Assembly (NCBI RefSeq): GCF_040954645.1
Contig: NC_092811.1
Coordinates: 117,749,343 to 117,813,342, forward strand
Direction of reading: 5' to 3'
DNA from: Diabrotica undecimpunctata
Lineage: Eukaryota > Arthropoda > Insecta > Coleoptera > Chrysomelidae
DNA length: 64,000 bases
Every line of letters begins with the position of its first letter. Positions within the stretch are counted from its first letter, which is position 1. Under the pieces are notes generated by a model. That model did not search any database. It was not told the origin of the DNA and was given only the letters and a program-made list of their open reading frames with translations. The translations under genes and the position numbers were made by a program. Below, piece after piece: positions 1 through 10,809 of the stretch.

Positions 1-230
1 AATCCTTCAATGTGAAACCATTAGAAATCGAACGGGCTTTTTCCACAATAAATATCAGTAAAAGCTTTTTCAGTCTCTTGATTTATTTGATTCGTCAAGA
101 TTTTTCTAGATAAGAATGGCAAAAGAATGCGAATGCTCGGTGTAAATGCATCTTGAAACGGTGGGAACTCAGTCGTCATGTAGGCTACAATTAATTGTAA
201 CGTGCCTTTTTCTAGCTACCATTATCTCGG

Positions 231-240
231 TATATAAAGG
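231..240 (+). promoter_or_regulatory. Candidate TATA box
   Basis: TATATAAAGG lies about 48 bases upstream of an ATG at 288, with a short ATG-GAA-GAA-TGA mini-ORF at 280 between them. The spacing suits a Pol II core promoter, but TATA strings are common in this AT-rich window, so this is only a suggestion. Confidence 0.3.
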
Positions 241-287
241 CTCGACGATCATAATGTTCATCAAAGTTCAACTTCACAGATGGAAGA

Positions 288-461
288 ATGAAAACTAGCA
301 GAGAATATTATCAATTAATGAACGCAGCGGCGCAGCGTAAAAATGTTCTGAAACTAGTACTTTGTGCAATTTCAGCTTTTAACAAACACGGTGTTTGTTT
401 AAAGATTAAAGAAGAATTATCTCAAGGAGGTCACTATTCAGTTTTTTTTAGATTAATTTAA
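288..461 (+). CDS. Possible small ORF, 57 residues, unknown
   Basis: This short ORF begins MKTSREYYQLMNAAAQRK and ends at TAA 459-461. I do not recognise it. It deserves listing only because it follows a TATATAAAGG box at a plausible distance and its first 45 codons are less AT-biased than the surroundings. No signal peptide or named domain is visible. A GTGGGAA string near 160 resembles a Su(H)-type site but is too short to mean much. It could be a host gene of the small TATA-driven type, the first exon of something longer, or chance. Expression data would decide. Confidence 0.2.
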   Translation: MKTSREYYQLMNAAAQRKNVLKLVLCAISAFNKHGVCLKIKEELSQGGHYSVFFRLI

Positions 462-2750
462 TATAGTACAATATATTGTATGTTGAATTGTTAATTTGGT
501 TTTCCTCATAGCCTTTTTTCGATCGTGACAAATTGCGTTGGAGATAGTCCAGTTGTCATGCAGCTTAAATTAAACATTACGAGTATTAGAGAAAATTGCT
601 GCTCCCACTCCATCTGTTGCTTCTGATGCAGCTGTCTAGATCTATTGGTAGTCGTTAAATCTATCCATAATATCTGTAATGGAAATATAGCAAGGAAATA
701 AAGAAGGAAAAATTAAGGGACAATTAGCCTAGTAAAGAGAAACAATTATTAAGGAAATTATTACATATTCCAAATTGATTAAAGAACAAATAAATTCATA
801 GCTAGTAGGTAACATATTTACGTAAACATTTTACATTAAACAAAGATTAAAAACTCGACCCAGTTTAAATGTATTACACGAGTCTCAAATATCAGGCCAC
901 CTAGGTTGTTTAAATCACGTTTCAAAACATAGACCTCCGCCGAAATACAACACGAGGATCAGTCAGCAAAAAAAACAATAACGCGACCTTGGTACTACGA
1001 CTGAAAATTGAGAACACGGACTGATAAAAAGGGCGAACAAGGGGGCCAGCCGCGTTAGTGAGAAGTGGTCACGCCAGACGCTCCACGCCATAGTGTGGAG
1101 ATCGGACGATACGCAGACAGTGGACGCGTTATTTAACTCGACGGGATAGTGTGACGTATAAGTGTCGGCAACTGGAGATTCGAAGGTTCGCAATCTCAAA
1201 TCCCTGTAGACTGGAGGCGTATTCCCTAGCTAGAGCCTAGATACGCGAAGGTAACTAAGATCTATACCTATACTAACCCAAGGTATATCTAATAATACGG
1301 AATTGTCCGACCTTTAATTCCTTGCTTGTCTCTTCTCGTCTCCCTTCGCGCCTGATCGAACATTTTTGGTCCTAACTAATATTTTGTAGTGTACTGTATA
1401 GTTAATACATCGTAAACTCGAAATTTGTTTTTGTTATTCCTAGCCGTTACAGGTCGAGACTAGAAGAGATACACATTTCGCTAGTGCTCCGGCTTCTAAC
1501 GTGAGCCCATAGCCTCTCACTCTTTGCAGGACCTGAGACCGAGAAGTCCTTAATTCCCTTCCTTTCCAGAAAGATTTCCCTACCCTCTTGTAAATCCGCG
1601 AGGGCAGAACCAGTCAGTCCAGACTGATGGAACCAGTAAGCCTTGCCCCGCTCGCAGGGATAAGTATCTTCTAAAAATTGTACAGGCATTGATAAGGACA
1701 TTGAGACAGACGTCTTCTACAATGGTGACAGCCTTATCAGAGTGGAGACAATTCATTAGAGGGGTTTAGTCGATTCATCTACAGCTTCAATCCTAAATTA
1801 TCACGCTTAACCCCCCCTCCCCAATGTTGTTAGATATCTTTGAAGTGATTTAGTAATTATGGCTGGTGGGTGTTTCGTTCATAGAAAGGCAGAGAGTAAA
1901 ATGATAAGTAGTGGCTGAAACGATTGTTATAAATGTTATGGTAAACTAGGATATCTGGAGATGATAAAACTTTACAAGCAGATGACAAACTTAAAAAAGT
2001 CTATTCTTAATTCTAGGGGGGTTTGCCTTGTTTTACGTAATCCCATATAAATCCAATAATAGCTCATTTAGTATATGATAGATAGATAGTCTAGAGCAGC
2101 CTACTTAAAAGAAAGCTGTAAGCCAGGTTACAATAATAAATCACGGAAGTGATGGAGGTATTAACGTCGTGATCGGTGGAAACTAGTTCAGAGTTGTGTA
2201 AAGAGAACTCTACACACAAAACAACAGACAAAAAGTCAACTCTACCTGAGATAGGATGCTCAGGCTCAAGTAGGAAGAAAAGAGGGAGTGAGAATTGGCG
2301 AGATTAAATATGAATAGAAGAAAAAGGAAGACAGAAAGGATAAATCAATCTCCAGCTCAAAAGTGTGATAATGTGAGAGAAGATAAATGCCGTACCGATC
2401 TTATGCCACAAGCAGGACCGTCCGGCTGGTAATTTATGGTTGAGGAGGGTGTTTTTGGTGGGCAGGTCTCTGGCGTTAACGGAGATTGAAAAAACCCCTG
2501 AGGTTTCGGGTATCATCGTGGTTATGTAGAAGGAATTCTGCGTAACCATTCAAATGCTTCGTATAAACAAAACAAAGAATAAAATCAAATATAACACTGA
2601 CATTAATAGCCTTAGCAACATATATTTCAATATACGCACAGAGAAGTAAAACCAAAATAGTTTTACGTCGTTGTGCGAATTTTGCTTTAACTAAAGTTTA
2701 ACCAAAAAATAATTAATGTGTTTTATATTAGTTCTAAAGCCTTTCGGTGT
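462..2750. other. No recognised gene; GC-richer stretch at about 1000-1760
   Basis: I see no family motif here on either strand. The stretch from about 1000 to 1760 is clearly richer in G+C than its neighbours and has minus-strand ORFs of 78 and 84 codons, neither of which looks like a known domain. It could be an old LTR, a host regulatory or untranslated exon, or repeat debris. The ends of the interval are ordinary AT-rich sequence. Confidence 0.4.
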
Positions 2751-2943
2751 TATATCCTCCTGAGACCTGATGTCCAATTAAATGGACATTTACGTTTTAT
2801 ATATTTTTTTGGAAAGAACTAAATTTACAGCGCCGAGTCCCACGGTCCATCGTAGTGTATATACAAGTGACCCTGACAACAGCGCGCCGTATTACTGTGA
2901 CCACATTATAACTTAGTTAACCTGTTAATCTCAAGTGACAAAA

Positions 2944-4963
2944 ATGGCGGGCAGTTATAGAAAAACAATTGATGGTAAGTAGCTAATTTTATTAGATTAT
3001 TAACCTAAATGTTGCTTAGTCTAATAACTTAGGATATTATAAATGCATTCATGCGATGTAGTTGTCTTATCAAACCATTTTTAAATTGTTTTTTATCTAA
3101 AACGGGGATGTCCTTTTTTATGGACGTCAGGTCCTTAGACATACATAAAATATTATATAAGACTTTTTTGTTTCAGCTGTGTTTGGTAATAAAAAATATT
3201 TAAGACCCGAAGTTGACATTGAAAGACTTCTTGAATGCCTGGAAAATTCAGATATAGACGTTTCAGATTCTGAAAACTCTGATGACGGCTTTGATCCAAA
3301 TGAAGAATCGTATCAGCCTCAGCAATCAGATTCGGCCCAACATACAGATGATAAACAAGATACAGAAATGCCACCCGAAGATGAATTAGATAACGTGCCA
3401 CTCAGTGAACGAAAAAAAAATGAGAACCGAAATACATGGAAAAAAATGGGTGTTTTTGTCCCTCAGCATATAGACTTTAATGGAATTGTCGATACAGTCT
3501 ACGAGAGGCAAAATTGGAAAGTTGAAAACTATGTCGGTATGTATTTTGATGATTCAGATTTTGAGAATATTTGTAATTGTACAAATATTAAATTTTTGCA
3601 AGAAAAAGGAAAACCTTTGAACGTTACTCTAACGGAGGTGAAAAAATTTTTTGGAATATCTATTCTAATGTCCTGTCTAAATTATCCACAAATTAGAATG
3701 TTTTGGGCTAAGACAACAAAAGTCAACAGCATTGCACAAGCCATGACTCGTGATAGATATTTTCAAATCAGGAGCAACTTAAAAGTAGTTATTGACGCTG
3801 ATGTGCCTCAAGATCAAAGAAATGCTGACAAATTATTTAAGATCCGGCCTTTAGTTGACAGAATACGAAGAGGTTGCTTGACACTTCCAAGATACAATGA
3901 GGTTGCTGTGGACGAACAAATGATACCTTTTACGGGCGTGTGTAACATGAAACAATTTGTTCGAGGTAAACCTAACCCAGAAGGATTAAAAAATTTTGTC
4001 TGTGCCACTCCCAAAGGATTAATATTAGACTTCGATATTTATCAAGGGAAAAATACATTTCTGCAGAATGATGATGATGTTAAGAAGTTAGGTGTTGGTC
4101 CATCCGCAGTTATTAAGTTATCTACAACGTTATTAGAAGGAACACATGTGTTCATCGATAGATATTTCACCACCTTACCTTTACTTGAGTACATGTTAAA
4201 CAAAAATATTTTTTTAACTGGTACAATAATGAGATCCAGAATACCCAAAGCAGTTCATGTAACATCGGATAAGGTGATGACTCGATTGGGTCGTGGTTCA
4301 TCTGAGCAGGATGTAAGAGCTGATGGAAAAATTAACATAGTCCAATGGTATGATATGAAATCAGTTATGCTAGCGTCAACTGCATTGCAAATAGAACCTT
4401 CAGATGAATGTAAGCGGTGGTCAAAAAAGGACTCCCGATATATTGAGGTACCTAGACCAAACATTGTTAAAAAGTATAATGAATGCATGGGGGGAATAGA
4501 TTTAATTGACAGGATGATAAGTTATTATAGAATGGGAGCTAGAAGTAAAAAATGGACAGTCAAAACCATTTTTCACTTATTTGATCTTGCGATTGCCAAT
4601 TCTTGGATTCTATACAGAGATGACCATAAGCAACTTGGTGATACTAATAAAACCGTTATGAAGTTCCTGGAATTTAAAATAGCTGTTTCCGAGTTGCTCC
4701 TTAAAGACAACATTTCTGAAAATTCTGATTTTGGGAACACTTCAACATTAGTAACTAGAAACAGTTCCAATCCTAGACCATCACTTCAAACTTCTACTAA
4801 AAGAAAGATACAACACATTCCTGCAATGGCATCCGAGTTAAAAAATTCTGTTAGATGCAAGCTTCCAGGTTGCAAGGGTAAAACAAAAGTTTATTGTAAA
4901 TCATGTGACATATTTTTATGTTTAACGGGAAATAACAATTGCTTTAAACAGTTTCATTTATAA
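2944..4963 (+). CDS. piggyBac-like transposase, intact, two exons (intron 2975-3176)
   Basis: This is a DDE_Tnp_1_7-type cut-and-paste transposase acting on the ends of the surrounding element. Exon 1 runs from ATG 2944 through G 2974 and encodes ten residues plus one base. The intron starts GTAAGT and ends TTTCAG at 3176. Joining 2974 to 3177 gives an Ala codon and keeps frame into exon 2, for about 605 residues in all. Order along the protein: acidic Ser/Asp-rich N-terminus, DDE core, C-terminal Cys-rich finger (last 35 residues, starting CKLPGCKGKTK). The catalytic Asp candidates are D256 (VDEQMIPF), D338 (FIDRYF) and D452 (GGIDLIDR), close to D268/D346/D447 of the moth piggyBac protein. 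An ARSKKW motif follows the third. There is no stop or frameshift. I chose this start because it uses the upstream ATG and a perfect splice pair; exon 2 alone has no ATG at its beginning. Confidence 0.88.
3107..3134. promoter_or_regulatory. Intron copy of the pB1 subterminal motif
   Basis: GATGTCC, six bases, then ATGGAC, followed by GTCAGGTCC. It repeats the subterminal palindrome at 2769-2787 and resembles the one at 4987-5006, but sits inside the transposase intron. It is a candidate transposase-binding or autoregulatory site. That role is inference. Confidence 0.5.
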
Positions 4964-5138
4964 TAATTTTGTATTGATGCGATCCTGATGTCCTTTTGAA
5001 TGAACATAATTTTTTTCATATTTAACAACAAAATAAAAATTTAGAAAAATTTACATGTGTTTTTATAATCAACATCATACGAATTTTACTATTTAATCAA
5101 AAAAAAAACAAAAAGGATCAGCTCAGGTCTCAGGAGGA

Positions 5139-7635
5139 TATAGATTGTATAGCAAACGTCGATATCTTAAGTAAACGTTAGTAAACATTGAAATACCAAA
5201 CGAATGTATTTACACTGTGTGTACAATAAATATAGTATACAGTTTCTAATTCTATTGATCTTCTATCAGTCAAACGTAATTAGAATGATACAGAACAATT
5301 TTGCACTTCTTAATGATAACAATAATTAATTTCATAACATATTAATAGGCTGGAAGAAGCTATCACTAATAGTTACTCTCGCTGATGCAAAATTATTGTT
5401 CTCGATATGTTATTGTGTATTTCAATTTAGATGTTCTGACATTTGGATCGTGATGTACTGCGGAATGTAGTTATCGATCATTATAACAAAAAAAAAACAG
5501 AATGTATTACAGTGCATATAACAAATTATTAATATACTAACTGTTGCATTTCGTCTACTGTTATTTTAAGTGATGGATTCGACCGTTACTTGATGGAAAT
5601 TTATTTTATATAAGTATTAATAAAAATTTTGTTTTCAAAACTTTCACAAAACTTATTAAAAACTGTTATTATACTGTTATTTTACTTATTTATTGATCAT
5701 TTTTAATAGAAATATACACTAATTTTGTAACAAAACAATTTTGCCTACCACAGGGGTAGAAGATTGGGGAATAGAAACTATGGGGGTGGAGATAGGGTAA
5801 GCAAAATAAACGCTACTTGTGCAAACGGCACTCAGGGTTTGTTAGGAGAGCTGGGGTCGTGGATAAGTAAAAAATATCGATGGGTTTGGATTGGGGCAAC
5901 TACAAAAATATAAAACAAACAGTCATGAATCTCTTAGGACAAAATAAAAAGAAACAGGAAACACCTCTAGTAATTTATAAAGAGCGACACTTCAAGGTGC
6001 CTAATTATAACTATTACAACAACTAGTTGTAACTAGGGAAATAATTATTAGAAATGCAAAACATATCTTTTTCAAATTGAAACTCAAAAAAGGGTTAGTT
6101 AAAAAAAGAATAAACAAAATGTTAAGAAACAAAATTAAACATTAATTTTTGTGTCACCACAAACAGTTACAAAATAGACAATATAAAAACACTATATTAA
6201 TAGTCACAATTCAAAAAAAAATACAGAAAAAACTTACATGTCATCCGTTTACAAACTCCAGGAGTTGGAGATACTACATAAACTTACAAGTGTTACCGCA
6301 TAGAGATTAACCTTTTTTTTAACAAACAAAACAAATAAAGCTAGCTGTCATAAACATTAAATTTTAAAAACTGAAAACAAATAAAATAACAGCTACAGTC
6401 AAAACCCAAAATTTACAATATTAAATATTACTATTTTTTAAATTTTAATGAAAGCAATTATTGTAAAAAAAATGTTTGTCTTTACTTTAAAATTTGAAAC
6501 AAAAGTTACCTTAATTCACCAAATCACACTTTGAATGTTCTGGAACCATAACTGCAACTAACTGGGGGTAGACCTGGGCTCCAGTTTCTGCGTAACGAAC
6601 ACACGAACAAATCCATCTCCAAACTGCCAAAAAGCCTTGGATGACAACCAGGGAGAAACAAAACGAGGATGGAAACGACGATTCTTCCAATCCTCACTCA
6701 AAACATTAACTGAACCATTAACTGCTACAAAACTACTTTTCACTGCTACATATTTCCATAAAAAGGGGGCAAAAACAGAAAACCACAAATTCGACGGATT
6801 AATTTGGACATGACGCTGGAGATCACCGCTCTTCACCGCGGCTCCAACGAAAGTCACGGAATTATCTTCAAAAATTGATCGTATAGGTTGGAATAAACAA
6901 AGCACTTTGGGTATAAACAAGACACAACGGAAATTAAAATGTAAATTATTAATTTGAAAACGCAATCGGGCGGTTTGAACAAAGAAATATCAAATAATTT
7001 GCGCCTGTGACATAAACAAACAATTAAATGATTTATTATCGACTGAGGCAACGTGAAAAGAACGAAAGATTATTTGGGTTTTAAATTGAAAGATACGAAC
7101 TAAGAAACATTAAAAAAAGTACTATGGACGTCCACTGGACGTACGTGTGCTATTAGGGTTTCTACTATATGGATGAGAAAACATGGATACTAAAGCAAGA
7201 CGACATTAAAAGACTAAACGTATTATAATAATATACCGTTAAAATTAAAAAACGTCATACGTTGGGCATCTTAAGCGACATAGAGAGTTTAAACAACTTC
7301 AAGTAATATTTAAATGAAATATAAAGTATAGAGAGCCTGAAAAAAATAATGGCTGTGTAAAATAAGAAAGTGGACCCATTAAACAGGAAATCAATTAATT
7401 CCTCAAGCACATGACAGACAGAAATTTACCAAATTGATTGCCAATCTCAAACTAAAAGACATTCAGTAGGAGGAGAATATGTATTTGTACTAGACGAATT
7501 ATTTATCTCAAAATCTGTTCGTCTGTCAAAATTTTTGAAAAAATAATATAAACTTTGTTCTTTATTATATAGTTTATACCAAATTTATTTAAAATTAGTA
7601 CAGACGAACTCTAAGAGTATCAGGGGTTGACACAG
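5139..7635. other. AT-rich intergenic sequence, no recognised gene
   Basis: No transposase, reverse transcriptase or host domain is recognisable. A minus-strand ORF of 135 codons at 6558-6965 (containing GDLQRHVQINPSNLW) is the longest and lies in a slightly GC-richer patch near 6540-6860. It has no motif I know, and I do not call it a gene. One repeat related to the foldback at 56388 lies at 5571-5680. Confidence 0.45.
5571..5680 (+). repeat. Solo half of the foldback-type repeat seen at 56348-56464
   Basis: TGATGGATTCGACCGTTACT and the next 20 bases match 56348-56387 almost exactly. The similarity continues more weakly through GTTTTC-AAACTT-CACAAAA into the foldback arm. Only one arm is present here, so this is a decayed or partial copy. 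Confidence 0.6.
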
Positions 7636-7945
7636 TTACTAATAATAGAAAGGTGCTGAAAATAATCGGGAAGGAAAAAATAGACACAACTGTCAACGAA
7701 AGCAAGCTGCACTACCTGGGGCAGATAACGCGTGGTGAAAAATACAACATCATGCCACTTAGCATACAAGAAAAAGTAGTGGGCAAAAGAAGTATCGGGA
7801 GAATACGTATATCCTGACTCACAAGTTTCAGAGAGCGGTTTGGATGAAGTTCGGGTCAACTCTTCAGAGCTGCTATTTCTAATGTTAAAATAGCCATGAT
7901 GATAGCCAACCTTCACAGCGAAGATTGTAATTAAAGAAGAAGTCT
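7636..7945 (+). pseudogene. LINE 3'-end fragment, GAA-tailed family (copy 1)
   Basis: The plus strand reads VLKIIGKEKIDT, then SKLHYLGQITRGEKYN, then (after a stop and frameshift) QLFRAAISNVKIAMMIANL. This is the C-terminal region after the reverse transcriptase of an endonuclease/RT LINE, recognisable from the fuller copies at 58476-59690 and 63125-64000. It ends near a GAAGAAG tail at about 7936, the usual 3' end of this family in the window. It is strongly 5'-truncated and not functional. Confidence 0.7.
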
Positions 7946-9509
7946 AAAATTACGTAAAACCTATAAATATAATAATATAAAGGATGTTTTATTAGATATA
8001 ACAAAGTTGATGGCTCCTTCAGATTTTACCGAAAGTGGTAGCGAGCTGTACGTTAAAGTACAAGTCAAATGTCTAGTAGCGGTCCAGTCCAAGTAGAATG
8101 TTTTACTAAGCGAACGGATAAAGAGAATACTACTAGGGTCGTGATCCCTTAATGTGAATTTAATTATAGTAACGTGGTCGTTGTTTGAGGTGTCGATAGT
8201 CGATATGAGGGCTGCTAGAAACGAGATGATACCATTAGTCGTATTGGTCACCGGTCTGTATTCTAGTCTCATTCCACATAACATCTGTGAAGTTTAGATA
8301 CGTCTAGTCTAGTAATGCGGTTGTAACTATGGCTCCCAAAGAAATTTGAATTTACATTATTTATCAGAAATAGATCCAAGTTGCTATATACGAAAAACAC
8401 TCTGTACATTCTGCTGTTTAAGGGTGAAACTCACATTAAATCATTTTTAAGTTGTAGTATAGTTTTTTTACTATATTTATTTACCAATTACTTATGATCT
8501 TTTCTAGAATATTTTATCATGTATCCGGGCATATATCTCCGCATTTGTTTTTTATTGAACAGGCAGAAAACAAAAATAAAAACAAAGAATAACTGCCCAA
8601 TCACTTTTGCTTAATTGTTTATGTCACAAATATTTCCAATTTCCTTTATGTGTTTTCTTGTCAGCTGGTTTTCTCTATTTGTGAATAAAAGTTACAATGA
8701 AAAAGTTTACGACTGCATATTTTAATTTCTTTCGAAAAATCAAGTGTTTAATTCTTGATTTATTTGCAAATCTTATTCATCCTATCGAACTGCTGGGTAA
8801 AAAAAACCGCTAGACGAATGATACCGCACGCAATTGTTCCTAGGTTTCGCATGGAACTACAAAAACCCGTAATTGAATCACTTAGGCAAGCCAACAATGA
8901 AACACATCGTTACTAAAAGTTAATTACAATTTTTACAATGTTATTGCCGTCACAATATGGCGTTACCTTGCACTTTACGGTTGTGTTTTTTTCTCATTAG
9001 TACGCTATCGTCAGCGCATCTCGTAGTCCATCTGCTTGCTGGCTCTGTATTGCTTTGGCAGACTAAAGAATAATAAATTTATGCATTTTATACACTGCTA
9101 AAACGGTTAATAGAAATATTTTATTCCATAGAAATTAAAGTTTATATTACAGTACATTATATTCCATAATAAATCAGTTTAAGTGTAACCTATTCGAGAT
9201 GAAAATAATAAAATAATAATTTTATGATATAAATATCAGGTTTTCATGTGAGGAGCTAATAAAATGGTGGTCGTCAATTTAACAATTGGTTTGGTAAAAT
9301 TTATCTAAAAAAATATTATTTTTAAGTCAAGCTTAAGTTGTACTAATCGTCTACTTTCTGGTATTTTTGACTTACACTTAATAGAAAAAATAATATGAAC
9401 CCTCCGTTAGGCGACAGGAGCTAACCACGTCTATATTTATGCTCATTGTACTCAATTGGCACGGTTGAGCATTGTCACCGCGCATGTACCTTTATATTAA
9501 GGTTAAATA
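7946..9509. other. AT-rich intergenic sequence, no recognised gene
   Basis: A minus-strand ORF of 107 codons (7961-8284) and shorter ones show no known motif. Sequence around 8940-9060 and 9400-9480 is a little GC-richer but carries no pattern I can name. Confidence 0.45.
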
Positions 9510-10795
9510 AGTAAATTGATTGCCAACAGCGGACCACAACGCTATCCTACTGGAACTAGTAACTTGGGACGAAGAAAGCACAATTAAAAGAGTAAAAAAA
9601 AAACAAAGTGGACCAACTTCCAAAAGACTTGTGAGTACTGGAATAAATATAGTCCCAGTAATAGACAACCCACAAGACATAGAGGATAGAGTCCTAGAGT
9701 TAGAAAACATCATCCAGCAAGCACTCAGAAATAGCACTACAGAAGAGGAAGTAGAGATACACACGGGAAGATTCAAAGACATACCACAAGAAATAAAAGA
9801 TTGGATAAGAGAAAAGAACAAAGCAAAGCAGACAGCAAGAAAAACAAGGAATTAGGTAGACAAAAATAGGGCAAACAGATTAAACAGAGAGGTCAAAACA
9901 GCACTACAAAAACACATAAGAAAACCACATTTGAGACATGGAAGAACAAGGCCCAAATATGCAAAATATTTGGAGGCTCCAAAGAATACTCGGAAAGGAT
10001 AGAAAACCAATCCTTCCATTACACGGAGAAAATGGAATAGTATACTACCAAGGAAAAAGCTGAGGTAATGAAGAATACTTTCTCGAGAGAGTGTACACTA
10101 AATTACCACCCAGACGAGGAGATCGACATACAAGATGTCAAAGAACAAAGAGAAAGACCCGAGAATCCAAATAAAAACATTCCTCCTACATCACCGGAGG
10201 AGTTTAACAAGCTAATTAAAAACAGCTCGCCGAAGAAAGCACCTGGACCAGACCAAATAACGAACAGGGCTCTAAAAGACCGCCGAGAGCCATAGTATAT
10301 CTAACAAACATAATAAATGCGATGCTAAGATTCAAGAAATTCCCAAACAGATGGAAAGAGGTTCCCCATGCTTTAATGTTACCAAAGCCAGGAAAAGACA
10401 GCACATTCCCACAAAATTGCAGGCCAATAAGCTTACTACCTGCACTCAATAAATTTCCAGAGAAAGTCATACTCAGCGGACTCCAAGCCGAAAGAGACAG
10501 ACTAAAAGCACAATTCGGCTTCAGATCAGAGCACTTCAGCGAGCTACAAGTACTCAGATTAAAGAAGATTCGGTTACGGCGGGGCAATGACGAGACTTAT
10601 CTCTTCGTATTTGAGCAACCGTAGTTTTAGAGTTCATATAGGACAAGTCCTGTCCGAACTCGGGAAAACGGAGGCTGGAGTACCACAGGGAGTGGTCCTG
10701 TCACCTCTGCTATACACAATATACACAGCCGACATACCTAGAACACCAGGAACTTTATTGTCTATATGCTGATGACACAGGAATGACTCCTGTTT
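9510..10795 (+). pseudogene. Jockey-like LINE ORF2 fragment (endonuclease end to RT)
   Basis: Broken plus-strand frames give, in order: ADHNAILLELV (end of the APE endonuclease, S/A-D-H motif), a linker with FKDIPQEIKDWIREKNK, KKAPGPDQITNRALK (RT finger start), KFPNRWKEVPHALMLPKPGK, CRPISLLPALNKF, AQFGFRSEHFSELQVLRL, SSYLSNRSFRVHIG, AGVPQGVVLSPLLY and finally LYADDTG (YADD catalytic box, about 10758-10778). The order and wording are those of Jockey-clade reverse transcriptases. Several stops and frameshifts interrupt it. It ends just after YADD, where pB4 debris begins, and no RNase H or 3' tail follows. Confidence 0.8.
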
Positions 10796-10809
10796 TTAAC
10801 TTGAGTTAA

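Larger units (their letters stand above)
2755..5138 (+). mobile_element. piggyBac-like DNA transposon pB1 (apparently complete)
   Basis: The element is 2384 bp long and bounded by perfect 16-bp terminal inverted repeats: TCCTCCTGAGACCTGA at 2755-2770 and its reverse complement at 5123-5138. TATA flanks it on both sides (2751-2754 and 5139-5142). Because TATA is palindromic, this can be read either as a 4-bp target duplication or as a 20-bp inverted repeat. Canonical piggyBac elements use TTAA, and no TTAA is present at either end. Inside lie one spliced transposase gene and three copies of a palindromic GATGTCC...ATGGAC-like motif, at 2769-2787, 3107-3134 and 4987-5006. Perfect ends and an undamaged reading frame point to a recent insertion. 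Confidence 0.9.

Noticed and set aside
1..70. EIERAFSTINISKSFF read on the plus strand at the window edge, like the end of a hAT transposase.
   Set aside because: Too short, the context is cut off by the window edge, and it is followed by unrelated sequence.
3153..4770. Several minus-strand ORFs of 65-82 codons opposite the pB1 transposase.
   Set aside because: They are antisense shadows of a well-supported coding exon and have no motif.
6558..6965. 135-codon minus-strand ORF.
   Set aside because: Length alone is weak evidence, no domain is recognisable and an overlapping ORF is equally open; described only within the region entry.
7961..8284. 107-codon minus-strand ORF.
   Set aside because: Composition looks random, with no start context or motif.
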